NCBI RefSeq assembly: GCF_008370645.1
Contig: NZ_VTZN01000042.1
Span: 1-32,824 of the forward strand
Direction: 5' to 3'
DNA: 32,824 nt
DNA from: Mycobacterium simiae
Lineage (GTDB): Bacteria; Actinomycetota; Actinomycetes; Mycobacteriales; Mycobacteriaceae
Shown here: piece after piece, positions 10,438 through 17,584 of the stretch
Position numbering within the stretch: the stretch's first letter is position 1
Layout: each line of letters opens with the position of its first letter
Notes under the pieces: model-generated
Told to the model about the DNA's origin: nothing
Database searches by the model: none
Seen by the model: the letters and a program-made list of their open reading frames with translations, nothing else
Made by a program: the position numbers and the translations under genes

Positions 10438-11778
10438 ATGAACGAGCGTGAAATATTCCTGCGCGACCGCATGCGGGCAAGCCAGCCCAGCGTCGCCGGG
10501 ACAATACAGGCCGGTCGACAATTCAGAGCTCCGCCGTCCCCTCCCCGAGCACCCGGACCAAAGCCGGCGCCACCTCCTTTACCCACGTCACCACCTTCCC
10601 CGCCGCCGGCGGCAACCCCGCACACACCGGTGGCGCCATCTCCGCCCGCCGCGCCGCCGCGTGTTACCGCAGCACCCGCAAGAGCAGCAGCGGCACCGCC
10701 GCAGTCCGAGAGTGCTCCGCACCCAGCACAACCCGACGTCGTTTCCCCACCACGTCGTGAAGCCAAGCCAGCTGCCACGCCCGCGCGCACTTCTGCCCGT
10801 CGACCGGCCAACCGCGGCTGGCGACGCCTGGTTGAGATGGCGTCCTTCGGTCGGATCAACCCCCGACCGTCGGCTGCGCACCGTGAGGCGGCGCAATTCG
10901 AAGGGGCCATCCGCACCGTCTTGCACGGTAACCACAAAGTCGGCGTGCTGGGCAAGGGCGGAGTTGGCAAGACCTCGGTCGCTGCCAGCGTCGGGTCCCT
11001 CCTGGCTGAGTTGCGCCTGCAGGACCGCATAGTGGCGATTGACGCCGACACCGCCTTCGGCCGGCTCAGTAGCAGGATCGACCCGACCGCGAGCGGCTCG
11101 TTCTGGGATCTGACCGCCGACAAGAACTTGCAGTCGTTCGCCGATGTGGTCGCCCGCCTTGGTCGTAACTGCGCGGGCCTACACGTCCTACCCGGCGACG
11201 CGGCGGTGGGTGGGCGCCGGGTGCTCGACCCGGCGATCTATCGGGAAGCCGCCCTGCGGCTGGACCGCCACTTCGCAATCTCAGTCATCGACTGTGGCTC
11301 CACGATGGACGCACCGCTCACCCAAGAAGTGCTACGCGACCTGGACGCACTGATCGTCGTATCCTCGCCGTGGGCCGACGGGGCCTCCGCTGCGGCAAAA
11401 ACGATGGAATGGCTCTCGGGGCGCCGGCTTACCCATCTATTGCACCGCAGCATCCTGGTGCTCAACGACTCGGACGGACACTCTGACAAGCGCACCCGCT
11501 CAGTGCTGGCACGCGAGTTCGTCGAGCATGGACAGCGGGTTGTCGAGGTGCCCTTCGATCCTCACCTACGGCCCGGTGGCGTCATCGATGTGAATCGGGA
11601 AATGGCACCATCAACGCGGCTGAGATTTCTCCAGATCGCGGCCACCATCGTGGAGTATTTCGCGACGCGCCCCAATGAAAAGGAGCTCGCGGAGTACCAG
11701 CAGACCGCCTTGTCCCCGGCGACGATGTCCATGCCACCGCCGGCTAGGGAGATCAACCCGACTCCGCTGCCATTTTGA
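10438..11778 (+). CDS. Proline-rich MinD/ParA-like ATPase, Rv3860-like
   Basis: This 446-residue protein has two parts. Residues 1 to about 130 are rich in proline and alanine (PPLPTSPPSPPPAATP) and probably disordered. The rest is a SIMIBI-class ATPase with a deviant Walker A, GKGGVGKT at 172-179, and downstream segments VAIDADTAFG and FAISVIDCG. The frame runs upstream to a TTG at 10399, but the ATG at 10438 has GAAGGA five bases before it and is preferred. The architecture parallels EspI, encoded 16 kb away in the same locus, and it is the positional orthologue of Rv3860. No function is established to my knowledge; involvement with ESX-1 is inferred from position and resemblance. Its last 26 bases overlap the convergent SRPBCC gene. 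Confidence 0.93.
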   Translation: MNEREIFLRDRMRASQPSVAGTIQAGRQFRAPPSPPRAPGPKPAPPPLPTSPPSPPPAATPHTPVAPSPPAAPPRVTAAPARAAAAPPQSESAPHPAQPDVVSPPRREAKPAATPARTSARRPANRGWRRLVEMASFGRINPRPSAAHREAAQFEGAIRTVLHGNHKVGVLGKGGVGKTSVAASVGSLLAELRLQDRIVAIDADTAFGRLSSRIDPTASGSFWDLTADKNLQSFADVVARLGRNCAGLHVLPGDAAVGGRRVLDPAIYREAALRLDRHFAISVIDCGSTMDAPLTQEVLRDLDALIVVSSPWADGASAAAKTMEWLSGRRLTHLLHRSILVLNDSDGHSDKRTRSVLAREFVEHGQRVVEVPFDPHLRPGGVIDVNREMAPSTRLRFLQIAATIVEYFATRPNEKELAEYQQTALSPATMSMPPPAREINPTPLPF

Positions 11779-12172
11779 GGCCCGCGCTTTCCATATCGAG
11801 GTACGAGCGAACTCGCGACCCCGCGGTGAGGTTGGCCAACCATGTCAATGGTCCGGTCATGATCAACTCGAGCGTCGTCCGCACCCCGTCCCCGACGTCG
11901 TCGATGCAATGCACCGCCGTGATCGAAAGCCCGGGTTGCTGAGCTACCCAGGTGAAGTTGCGCATCGGCACAAGTTCGGTGACCGTCCACACCATCGGTC
12001 GGCCCTTGGGTTGCGTCACCCGATACCGACTGCCCACGGTCAACGGACCCTCTCCCAGACGCTCGACCTGGCGCATCGACTCAGTCCAGGCCGGCCAGCC
12101 CTCGACGTCGACGAGCAGCTGCCAAACTCGGGCAGCGGGAGCGTGCACGGCTTCCTTGCGTACGTATCGCAT
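11753..12172 (-). CDS. SRPBCC (START/polyketide cyclase-like) family protein
   Basis: This 139-residue protein starts MRYVRKEAVHAPAARVWQLL and contains VEGWPAWTESM and the GSRYRVTQPKGRPMVWTVTE strand region. That is the usual N-terminal pattern of SRPBCC lipid- or hydrophobic-ligand-binding proteins (polyketide cyclase/dehydrase type). The frame begins six codons earlier at 12190, but those codons contain the ribosome binding site GGAGGTGG for the ATG at 12172, which decides the start. The ligand is unknown. It lies downstream of whiB6 on the same strand, beyond a strong hairpin, so it may rely on its own promoter. Its 3' end overlaps the convergent Rv3860-like gene by 26 bp. Confidence 0.85.
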   Translation of the reverse strand: MRYVRKEAVHAPAARVWQLLVDVEGWPAWTESMRQVERLGEGPLTVGSRYRVTQPKGRPMVWTVTELVPMRNFTWVAQQPGLSITAVHCIDDVGDGVRTTLELIMTGPLTWLANLTAGSRVRSYLDMESAGLKMAAESG

Positions 12173-12245
12173 GGGCCACCTCCATCCCATTCGGCATCAT
12201 CGCACTGATACGCGTGGACAATCGTCCGGACCTGCCGCAACGCAA

Positions 12246-12279
12246 ACAGTGCGAGGAATCAAACGATTCCTCGCACTGT
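12246..12279 (-). terminator. Perfect 15-bp hairpin downstream of whiB6
   Basis: ACAGTGCGAGGAATC (12246-12260) and GATTCCTCGCACTGT (12265-12279) pair perfectly around an AAAC loop. The hairpin begins 66 bp after the whiB6 stop, reading on the minus strand. The following minus-strand bases (TTGCGTTGCGG) contain only short T runs, as is common for mycobacterial intrinsic terminators. It most likely ends whiB6 transcription before the SRPBCC gene. Confidence 0.75.
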
Positions 12280-12344
12280 GTACGGCGCTACAGCTGCCAC
12301 CACCGCACCGCAGACCCCTCGAAGCAGCGGCTCGGGTGTGGACG

Positions 12345-12632
12345 TTATGCCGACTGGGCGATCACCCGTTCGCGCGCAGGGAAACCGTTGCGCTCCGCCA
12401 GGGACCGCAGTTGGCCCAACGCGAACGCCCGCGCCCGGCCGGCTTCGGGAATCACAACGCCTGCCCAGAGTCCTTCCGCACCTGGTGACTCGACGGCATC
12501 CCGGGCACACGCCCACCGCCGCGGGCAGGCCCGGCACAGTGTCTTGGCCTCGTCGTCGGGAGTCGTCGTCCAGCGATCGGGGTCCTGCGTGCAAACGCCC
12601 AGCGGGATCTCGTACAGAGCTGTTGCGGTCAT
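12345..12632 (-). CDS. whiB6: WhiB-family Fe-S transcriptional regulator WhiB6
   Basis: This regulator senses redox and nitric oxide through a 4Fe-4S cluster and controls ESX-1 genes such as espA and the PE35-esxA region. Four cysteine ligands are visible: the single one in LGVCTQDPDRW, then CRAC and the final one in RRWACARD. The WhiB turn motif GLWAGVVIPE follows, then a basic C-terminus. The core is nearly identical to M. tuberculosis WhiB6 (Rv3862c). Two starts are possible. A GTG at 12695 gives 116 residues, the length annotated in M. tuberculosis, but has no ribosome binding site. The ATG at 12632 gives 95 residues and has GAGGAG ten bases ahead, so I prefer it. The upstream codons still resemble the M. 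tuberculosis N-terminus (TCNA), so the longer form is not excluded. Confidence 0.95.
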   Translation of the reverse strand: MTATALYEIPLGVCTQDPDRWTTTPDDEAKTLCRACPRRWACARDAVESPGAEGLWAGVVIPEAGRARAFALGQLRSLAERNGFPARERVIAQSA

Positions 12633-13087
12633 ATCGTTGCGGCTCCTCAATAAAGCGTTGCAGGTTTGTAACCTCTGACCGGAAGCATATAGCACTAACC
12701 GTTGCAGTGCAACAGTTCGTCGGGAACGCCGTACCGCACGGCGCTACAACTACCGCCAGCGCGCTGACAGCGTAGCTCGATTTTTCGCAATTACCAGGGG
12801 ATACCTGCTGCGAATCAGCTGTGCATGCGCTCTGTCCGACTACGAGAAGAACGCACCCACGCAGAAACTGTGCTAGACGGTGTCGCCGCCAGGTAAGCTA
12901 AACCGTAGCGTCGGCCCACTTTGATGGTGGTAGGCTTGGTTGCGAGGGCTAGGCCGACACGATTTGGAAAACGTAGCGAAGGCATGGCTTTCGAAGGGTG
13001 CAACGGTTAGGATGTTGGTCAGTGTTGGTGAGCGGAAGGCGAGCGCTGCTGCCCGCACCCGTACCCGCGAGCGAGGAAACAACGCCG
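12633..13087. promoter_or_regulatory. Shared whiB6-espM divergent control region
   Basis: This 455-bp region separates the two divergently transcribed regulators. In M. marinum, EspM binds the whiB6 promoter region and represses it; in M. tuberculosis, PhoP binds there. Visible elements include GTTGCA-G-TGCAAC, a perfect interrupted palindrome just upstream of the GTG of whiB6. There is also a nested dyad at 12784-12814 (TTCGCA...CAGG-GGATA-CCTG...TGCGAA), and a PhoP-like direct repeat is listed separately. Which of these binds which protein cannot be read from sequence. Confidence 0.6.
12818..12835 (-). promoter_or_regulatory. phoP box: Candidate PhoP box upstream of whiB6
   Basis: On the minus strand the bases read ACAGAGC-GCAT-GCACAGC. 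The PhoP consensus is two TCACAGC heptamers separated by four bases; this matches 5 of 7 and 6 of 7 with the correct spacing. PhoP control of whiB6 is established in M. tuberculosis, and the site lies on the whiB6 side and in whiB6 orientation. The match is imperfect, so confidence is moderate. Confidence 0.4.
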
Positions 13088-14194
13088 ATGCCTAAGGCCG
13101 AGTCGACTGCCCGGCCGGCTCTGCCGGTCGTGCACAGCGGCGAGCCGTGGCGCGCCATCGCACTAGGTCATGGCGTTACGGCCGGCGGCCGCGTCGCCAG
13201 GGCCGGCGTCCTGATCGATGGCCCAGAGCGATCACCTGCCCAGCTGGCGGCGGTGTCCGAAGATGCACAGTGGCGGATCGTCGACAACGGCCCTGGCGGT
13301 ATGTTCGTTGGCGGACGACGCAAAGGCTCGGTGACTGTCAGCGACAAGACCATCGTCCGGTTCGGCGATCCCACTGGAGGCAGGGCGTTGACCTTCGAAG
13401 TCGTCAGGCCGTCAGATTCGCCTGAAGAGCAGCTCCGTCAACAGCAATCAGCTGACCACTCGGACGGCCAAGACACTGAACTTGACCCCGGCATCGTCCG
13501 CGCCGGAGCAGTCGCCGCGGCCCGCCGTCGCGAACTCGACATCAGTCAACGCAGCCTCGCGGCCGACGGGATCATCAATGCGGGCGCGTTGATCGCCTTC
13601 GAAAAGGGCCGCAGCTGGCCCCGCGAACGGACTCGCGCCAAGCTCGAAGAAGTGCTGCAATGGCCGCCCGGGACCATCGCACGCATTCGGCAAGGTGAGC
13701 CGATTGCCCCCCAGACCGGCACCCAAACCCGAGAAGCAAATCCGGAAGTACTGCCGGCCGACGGCCCGGCGTCACTAATCGCGCAGGCGGTTGCTGCTGC
13801 CGTCGACACCTGCAGCCTGGCGATCGCCGCCTTGCCGTCACCGGAAGATTCGGAGTTCACCGAGCGAGCGGCGCCGATCCTTGCCGATTTGCGCCAGCTG
13901 GAGGGGATTGCCGTTCAGGCAACTCGCATCAGTCGAATTACTCCGGAACTGATCAAGGCGTTGGGCGCAGTGCGCCGCTACCACGACAAATTGATGACGC
14001 TAGGAGCGACCGCCCCGGGCGCCACCCTGGCGCAGCGTCTATACGCCGCGCGCCGGCGCGCAAACCTATCCACTTCGGAAACCGCGCAAGCGGCCGGAGT
14101 GGCAGAAGAAATGATCGTCCGCGCTGAAGCCGAGGAAGCTTTGCCAGCCGAAGCCGCCGACGCGATCGAAGCGCTCATCCGTCAAATCAATTGA
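13088..14194 (+). CDS. espM: ESX-1-associated transcription factor EspM (Rv3863 orthologue)
   Basis: This 368-residue protein represses whiB6 and so links ESX-1 status to gene expression; the role is established for the M. marinum orthologue. An FHA-like segment spans about residues 50-107 (GMFVGGRRKGSVTV and RFGDPTGG). It is followed by a helix-turn-helix-like region near 142-205 (DISQRSLAADGIINAGALI) and a second one at the C-terminus near 310-368 (LSTSETAQAAGVAEEMIV). The C-terminal two-thirds is almost identical to Rv3863, while the N-terminus diverges. The frame is open to a GTG at 12998, but the ATG at 13088 has GAGGAA nine bases ahead and aligns with an internal Met of Rv3863. It is divergent from whiB6 and followed by espE after 233 bp. 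Confidence 0.92.
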   Translation: MPKAESTARPALPVVHSGEPWRAIALGHGVTAGGRVARAGVLIDGPERSPAQLAAVSEDAQWRIVDNGPGGMFVGGRRKGSVTVSDKTIVRFGDPTGGRALTFEVVRPSDSPEEQLRQQQSADHSDGQDTELDPGIVRAGAVAAARRRELDISQRSLAADGIINAGALIAFEKGRSWPRERTRAKLEEVLQWPPGTIARIRQGEPIAPQTGTQTREANPEVLPADGPASLIAQAVAAAVDTCSLAIAALPSPEDSEFTERAAPILADLRQLEGIAVQATRISRITPELIKALGAVRRYHDKLMTLGATAPGATLAQRLYAARRRANLSTSETAQAAGVAEEMIVRAEAEEALPAEAADAIEALIRQIN

Positions 14195-14427
14195 GGTTGG
14201 CTCCGGGTGCCGTCACACAGTGCAGCGCTCGTGTCCGATCGACCGGGGAACGTTGCCGTTGCCCCGATATTCTATTGTGTCGTCCTGCGCGCGGTGCGCG
14301 CGAAAAGGCCCGCCAGGCCAAAAAATTCGTGCATCTACCCCCATCGAGGCGCTGCTAAGCTCAACGTGCGGTGTAAAGGTGCACGGAGAAATGACAGGGC
14401 ACAGGATCAGCGAGCGTAAGGAAAGAA

Positions 14428-15756
14428 ATGAAGGGCAGCGACCTTTGCAAGACGACAAGTAACTTCATTTGGGGCCAGTTGCTCTTGCTAGGGGAGGGCA
14501 TCCCCGACCCGGGCGACATCTTCAACTCGGGTTCGACGCTGTTCAAACAAATCAGCGACCGGATGGGGCTCACCATTCCAGGCACCAACTGGATCGGCCA
14601 AGCCGCTGACGCCTATTTGAACCAGAACATTGCGCAGCAACTTCGCGCAAAGGTGATGGGCGACGTCGACTATTTGACCGGAAACCTGATTTCGAATCAG
14701 GCCAAGTACGTCTCGAACACGCGAGACGTCCTGCGGGCGATGAAGAAAATGGTCGACGGTGTCTACAAGGCGTGCAAGGCGCTGGAAAAAGTGTGGATCA
14801 TCGGCGCGGCCCTGTCGTGGGCAATCGCCATCCCCATGTGCGGGCTTGCCATGGGCGTCGTCGGTGGTGCGTTGCTCTATCTCACGATCATGACGCTGAT
14901 GAACATGACCAACCTGAAGGGGCTTCTCGGCCGGCTGCTCGAGATGTTGACGACCCTGCCTAAGTTCCCTGGGCTGCCCATACCCGACATCCCTGGCATT
15001 ATCGACGACCTTTGGCCGCCCAAACTGCCCGATATTCCCATCCCCGGCCTGCCTGACATCCCGGGCTTGCCCGACTTCGAGTGGCCGCCCAAGATGCCCG
15101 ACTTCCCGGGCTTGCCCGACTTCCCGGGCTTGCCCGACATCCCGGGCTTGCCCGACATCCCCGGCATACCCGACATCAACTTGCCGATCCCGGGCCTGCC
15201 CGAATTCGAATGGCCGTCCATCCCAGGCTTGCCGCCCTTCCCGAACCTGCCCATCCCGGGGTTCCCGAACTTGCCTGGGCTGCCCAACATCCCCAACTTG
15301 TTCCCGGGCTTGCCGGGCCTGACCGACTTGATCCCGGGCGTGGGTAATTTGGGCAAGTTGCCCACCTGGACTGAGCTGGCTGCCTTGCCCGACTTCTTGG
15401 GCGGCTTCGCCGGCCTGCCCAGCCTGAGCTTCACCGACCTGCTGAGCTTTGCCCAGCTGCCCAACGTTGGCTCACTCACGGCAACCATGGGTCAGCTGCA
15501 GCACCTCGTGGCCGCTGGCGGCGGCCCGGGCCAACTGGGCAGCATGGCCGGTCAACAGGCATCGATGATCTCCTCACAAGCCCAGCAAGGCGGCCAGCAA
15601 CAGGCCACCCTCGTCAGCGACAAGCGGGAAGAAGATGAGGACGGGGCCGCCGCAGCCGCTGCCGGTGTGGAGCGTGCTCCGATCGATGGTGGGACCGCCG
15701 GCGGCCAACAGCGGCAGGGGCCTCCCCCCAGGCCCGCGCCTAGCGGACTGGTTTAA
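14428..15756 (+). CDS. espE: ESX-1 secretion-associated protein EspE
   Basis: This 442-residue protein is the Rv3864 orthologue, an ESX-1 substrate found at the mycobacterial surface and pole in M. marinum. Residues 1-125 are helical and strongly conserved (LCKTTSNFIWGQLLLLGEGIP). A hydrophobic stretch near 131-158 follows, then a long proline-glycine-leucine region (about 170-320) built from PGLPD-type repeats, and a glutamine/alanine-rich acidic tail. Compared with the M. tuberculosis protein as I recall it (about 402 residues), the extra length lies in the PGLPD repeats, four of which are exact 18-bp tandem units at 15106-15177. The start ATG has AAGGAAAG just ahead. It is paired with espF downstream, and the two products are thought to act together. 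Confidence 0.96.
   Translation: MKGSDLCKTTSNFIWGQLLLLGEGIPDPGDIFNSGSTLFKQISDRMGLTIPGTNWIGQAADAYLNQNIAQQLRAKVMGDVDYLTGNLISNQAKYVSNTRDVLRAMKKMVDGVYKACKALEKVWIIGAALSWAIAIPMCGLAMGVVGGALLYLTIMTLMNMTNLKGLLGRLLEMLTTLPKFPGLPIPDIPGIIDDLWPPKLPDIPIPGLPDIPGLPDFEWPPKMPDFPGLPDFPGLPDIPGLPDIPGIPDINLPIPGLPEFEWPSIPGLPPFPNLPIPGFPNLPGLPNIPNLFPGLPGLTDLIPGVGNLGKLPTWTELAALPDFLGGFAGLPSLSFTDLLSFAQLPNVGSLTATMGQLQHLVAAGGGPGQLGSMAGQQASMISSQAQQGGQQQATLVSDKREEDEDGAAAAAAGVERAPIDGGTAGGQQRQGPPPRPAPSGLV
15106..15177 (+). repeat. Four tandem 18-bp units within espE
   Basis: Units of 18 bp encode PGLPDF, PGLPDI, PGLPDI and PGIPDI at 15106-15123, 15124-15141, 15142-15159 and 15160-15177. The first three differ at only one or two bases, all at the last codon. 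Degenerate copies flank the array on both sides. The unit is a multiple of three, so copy-number change keeps the espE frame. Confidence 0.9.
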
Positions 15757-15828
15757 TGCCTGCCGCCAAAGCCATAGCGAGCCAAAGCTACAGCGAGTAA
15801 AAAGAAATCGTAAAGGAAGGTTTACCCC

Positions 15829-16140
15829 ATGACAGGAATACTCGGCGTCGTACCGTCTTTCCTGAAGGTACTGGCGGGTATGCACAACGAAATCGTCGGC
15901 GAACTCAAATCGGCCACCTCGGTGGTCAGCGGAATCAGCCAGCGAGTCCAAATCACCCACGGTTCGTTCACGTCAAAGTTCAACGACACCCTGCAAGAGT
16001 TCGAGACCACCCGTAACAGCACCGGCGTAGGGTTGCAAGGGGTCACCGGCGGCCTGGCCAATAATCTGCTCTCGGCTGCGGGCGCTTACCTCAACTCCGA
16101 CCAAGGCCTGGCCGGCGTTATCGACAAGATCTTCGGCTGA
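15829..16140 (+). CDS. espF: ESX-1 secretion-associated protein EspF
   Basis: This 103-residue protein has the same length as its M. tuberculosis orthologue Rv3865. It is a small helical ESX-1 substrate, starting [21 protein letters not shown], that functions with EspE and is required for virulence in M. tuberculosis. It has no membrane segment or catalytic motif. AAGGAAGG seven to eight bases before the ATG sets the start. The 72-bp leader after espE contains an imperfect direct repeat (AAAGCCATAGCGAG at 15768 and AAAGCTACAGCGAG at 15784). The stop is one base before the espG1 ATG, so the two are coupled. Confidence 0.96.
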   Translation: MTGILGVVPSFLKVLAGMHNEIVGELKSATSVVSGISQRVQITHGSFTSKFNDTLQEFETTRNSTGVGLQGVTGGLANNLLSAAGAYLNSDQGLAGVIDKIFG

Positions 16141-16141
16141 C

Positions 16142-16993
16142 ATGACCGGTCCGCTCGCTACCAGTCGCGCGGGCCGCGTCGACGACGTCGTCGGCGTTGA
16201 AGTGACCATCGACGGCATGTTAGTGATAGCCGACCGGCTGCACCTGGTCGATTTCCCAGTCACACTCGGGATCCGGCCGAACATCCCGCAGGAGGATCTG
16301 CGAGACCTCGTCTGGGATCAGGTGCGGCGCGATCTCGCGGTGCAAGGCGTGCTGGACCACAACGGCTACCCACATCCGGCGGTCGCATCCATGGTCGACA
16401 CCCTCAGCAGGCCGGACCGGACCCTCGAGGCGCGCTGGTGGCGCCGTGACATCGGTGGCGTAATGGTGCGATTTGTGGTGTGCCGCAAGGACGATCGCCA
16501 TGTTATCGCAGTGCGCAATGGTGATCTGCTGGTGCTCCAGGTGGTCGCTCCCCGAGTTGGTCTAGCGGGCATGGTGACAGCCGTACTGGGTACCGCGGAG
16601 CCAGCGAACGTCGAACCGCTGACTGGCATGGCGAGCGAACTGGCCGAGTGCACCACCGCGGCTCAGTTGGCACGGCATGGCGTCGCGCCAACCACCGCCC
16701 GCATCTACGCCGAGATCGTGAGCGATCCGAAGAGCTGGGTGGAAATCGTCGCGAGCCAACGCCACTCCGGCGGCACGACCACGCACACCAAAGCGGCGGC
16801 CGGCGTCCTCGACTCAGCGCACGGCCGGCTGGTCTCACTGCCCCGCCTGGTTGGCGGCGAGCTGTACGGCAGCTTCCTCCCGGGCACCCCGCAGAATCTG
16901 CAGCGTGCACTGGACGGCCTGATGGACCTTCTCCCAGCCGGCTCCTGGTTAGATCACACCTCGGATCACGCCCAAGCCTCGTCCCGAGGATGA
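16142..16993 (+). CDS. espG1: ESX-1 PPE-binding chaperone EspG1
   Basis: This 283-residue protein has the same length as Rv3866. EspG proteins are cytosolic chaperones that bind the hydrophobic tip of the PPE subunit in PE-PPE dimers, keep it soluble and direct it to the cognate ESX machine. For EspG1 the cognate pair is PE35-PPE68. The sequence shows the typical mixed alpha/beta pattern (VVGVEVTIDGMLVIADRLHL at the start). The frame is intact even though PE35 in this window is broken, which suggests that at least one PPE client remains. It starts one base after espF. Confidence 0.96.
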   Translation: MTGPLATSRAGRVDDVVGVEVTIDGMLVIADRLHLVDFPVTLGIRPNIPQEDLRDLVWDQVRRDLAVQGVLDHNGYPHPAVASMVDTLSRPDRTLEARWWRRDIGGVMVRFVVCRKDDRHVIAVRNGDLLVLQVVAPRVGLAGMVTAVLGTAEPANVEPLTGMASELAECTTAAQLARHGVAPTTARIYAEIVSDPKSWVEIVASQRHSGGTTTHTKAAAGVLDSAHGRLVSLPRLVGGELYGSFLPGTPQNLQRALDGLMDLLPAGSWLDHTSDHAQASSRG

Positions 16994-17035
16994 CTGCTCA
17001 ATCTCCCCGCCACGAGTTCAGAAAGGGACGCCACA

Positions 17036-17581
17036 GTGGACCTGCCCGGCAACGACTACGGCAGCAACGATTATGACGCGCTCGATTTCTCCCCCGGTGC
17101 CCCCGAGGAGCCCGCCCTGGAGGCGCTGAATGAATACGCGCCGCCGGCCGAGCCAGCAGAAGCTGGAGCCGACCTCGACGCCCTGCACGGGCTAACCGAG
17201 CAGGAAGAAGAGCCTGACCTGGCCTTGTTCACAGTGACCAACCCACAAGGCTCGGTGTCGGTAACGGCAATGATGGACGGGCGGGTCCAACAGATCTCGG
17301 TGACGGACAAGGCGTCCAGCATGACGGAATCCGGACTGGCCGAAGAGATCTTCGTCATCGCGGACTTGGCCCGACAGAAAGCGCGGGCCGCCCAGCACAC
17401 CTTCATGATGGAGAGCATGAGCGAAATGACGGGCGAAGACGAAAAGGAAAACGCCCTGCTCCGCGAGTTCGTCGAGATGACGCTGAATTTGCCGACACCC
17501 GAGGAGGCGGCCGCGGCCGAGGCCGAGGTGTTTGCCACCCGCTACGAGGTCGATTACACCTCTCGGTACAACGAACGGTGA
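17036..17581 (+). CDS. espH: ESX-1 secretion-associated protein EspH
   Basis: This 181-residue acidic protein is the Rv3867 orthologue (183 residues there as I recall). The N-terminal 60 residues are Asp/Glu/Ala-rich and probably disordered. The remainder (LFTVTNPQGSVSVTAMMDGR onward) resembles the YbaB/EbfC-like fold reported for this type of ESX accessory protein. In M. marinum, EspH acts as a chaperone-like factor for EspE and EspF. It starts at GTG 17036, with AAAGGGA about nine bases upstream; no better ATG exists. It is followed three bases later by eccA1. Confidence 0.94.
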   Translation: MDLPGNDYGSNDYDALDFSPGAPEEPALEALNEYAPPAEPAEAGADLDALHGLTEQEEEPDLALFTVTNPQGSVSVTAMMDGRVQQISVTDKASSMTESGLAEEIFVIADLARQKARAAQHTFMMESMSEMTGEDEKENALLREFVEMTLNLPTPEEAAAAEAEVFATRYEVDYTSRYNER

Positions 17582-17584
17582 TAC

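Noticed and set aside
15040..15200. Short regular repeats considered as a CRISPR array
   Set aside because: The units are directly adjacent 18-mers without spacers and encode the in-frame PGLPDI motif of EspE.
14877..15488. Minus-strand 203-codon frame with GKPGMSG repeats, collagen-like
   Set aside because: Antisense image of the PGLPD repeats of espE; coding evidence clearly favours the plus strand.
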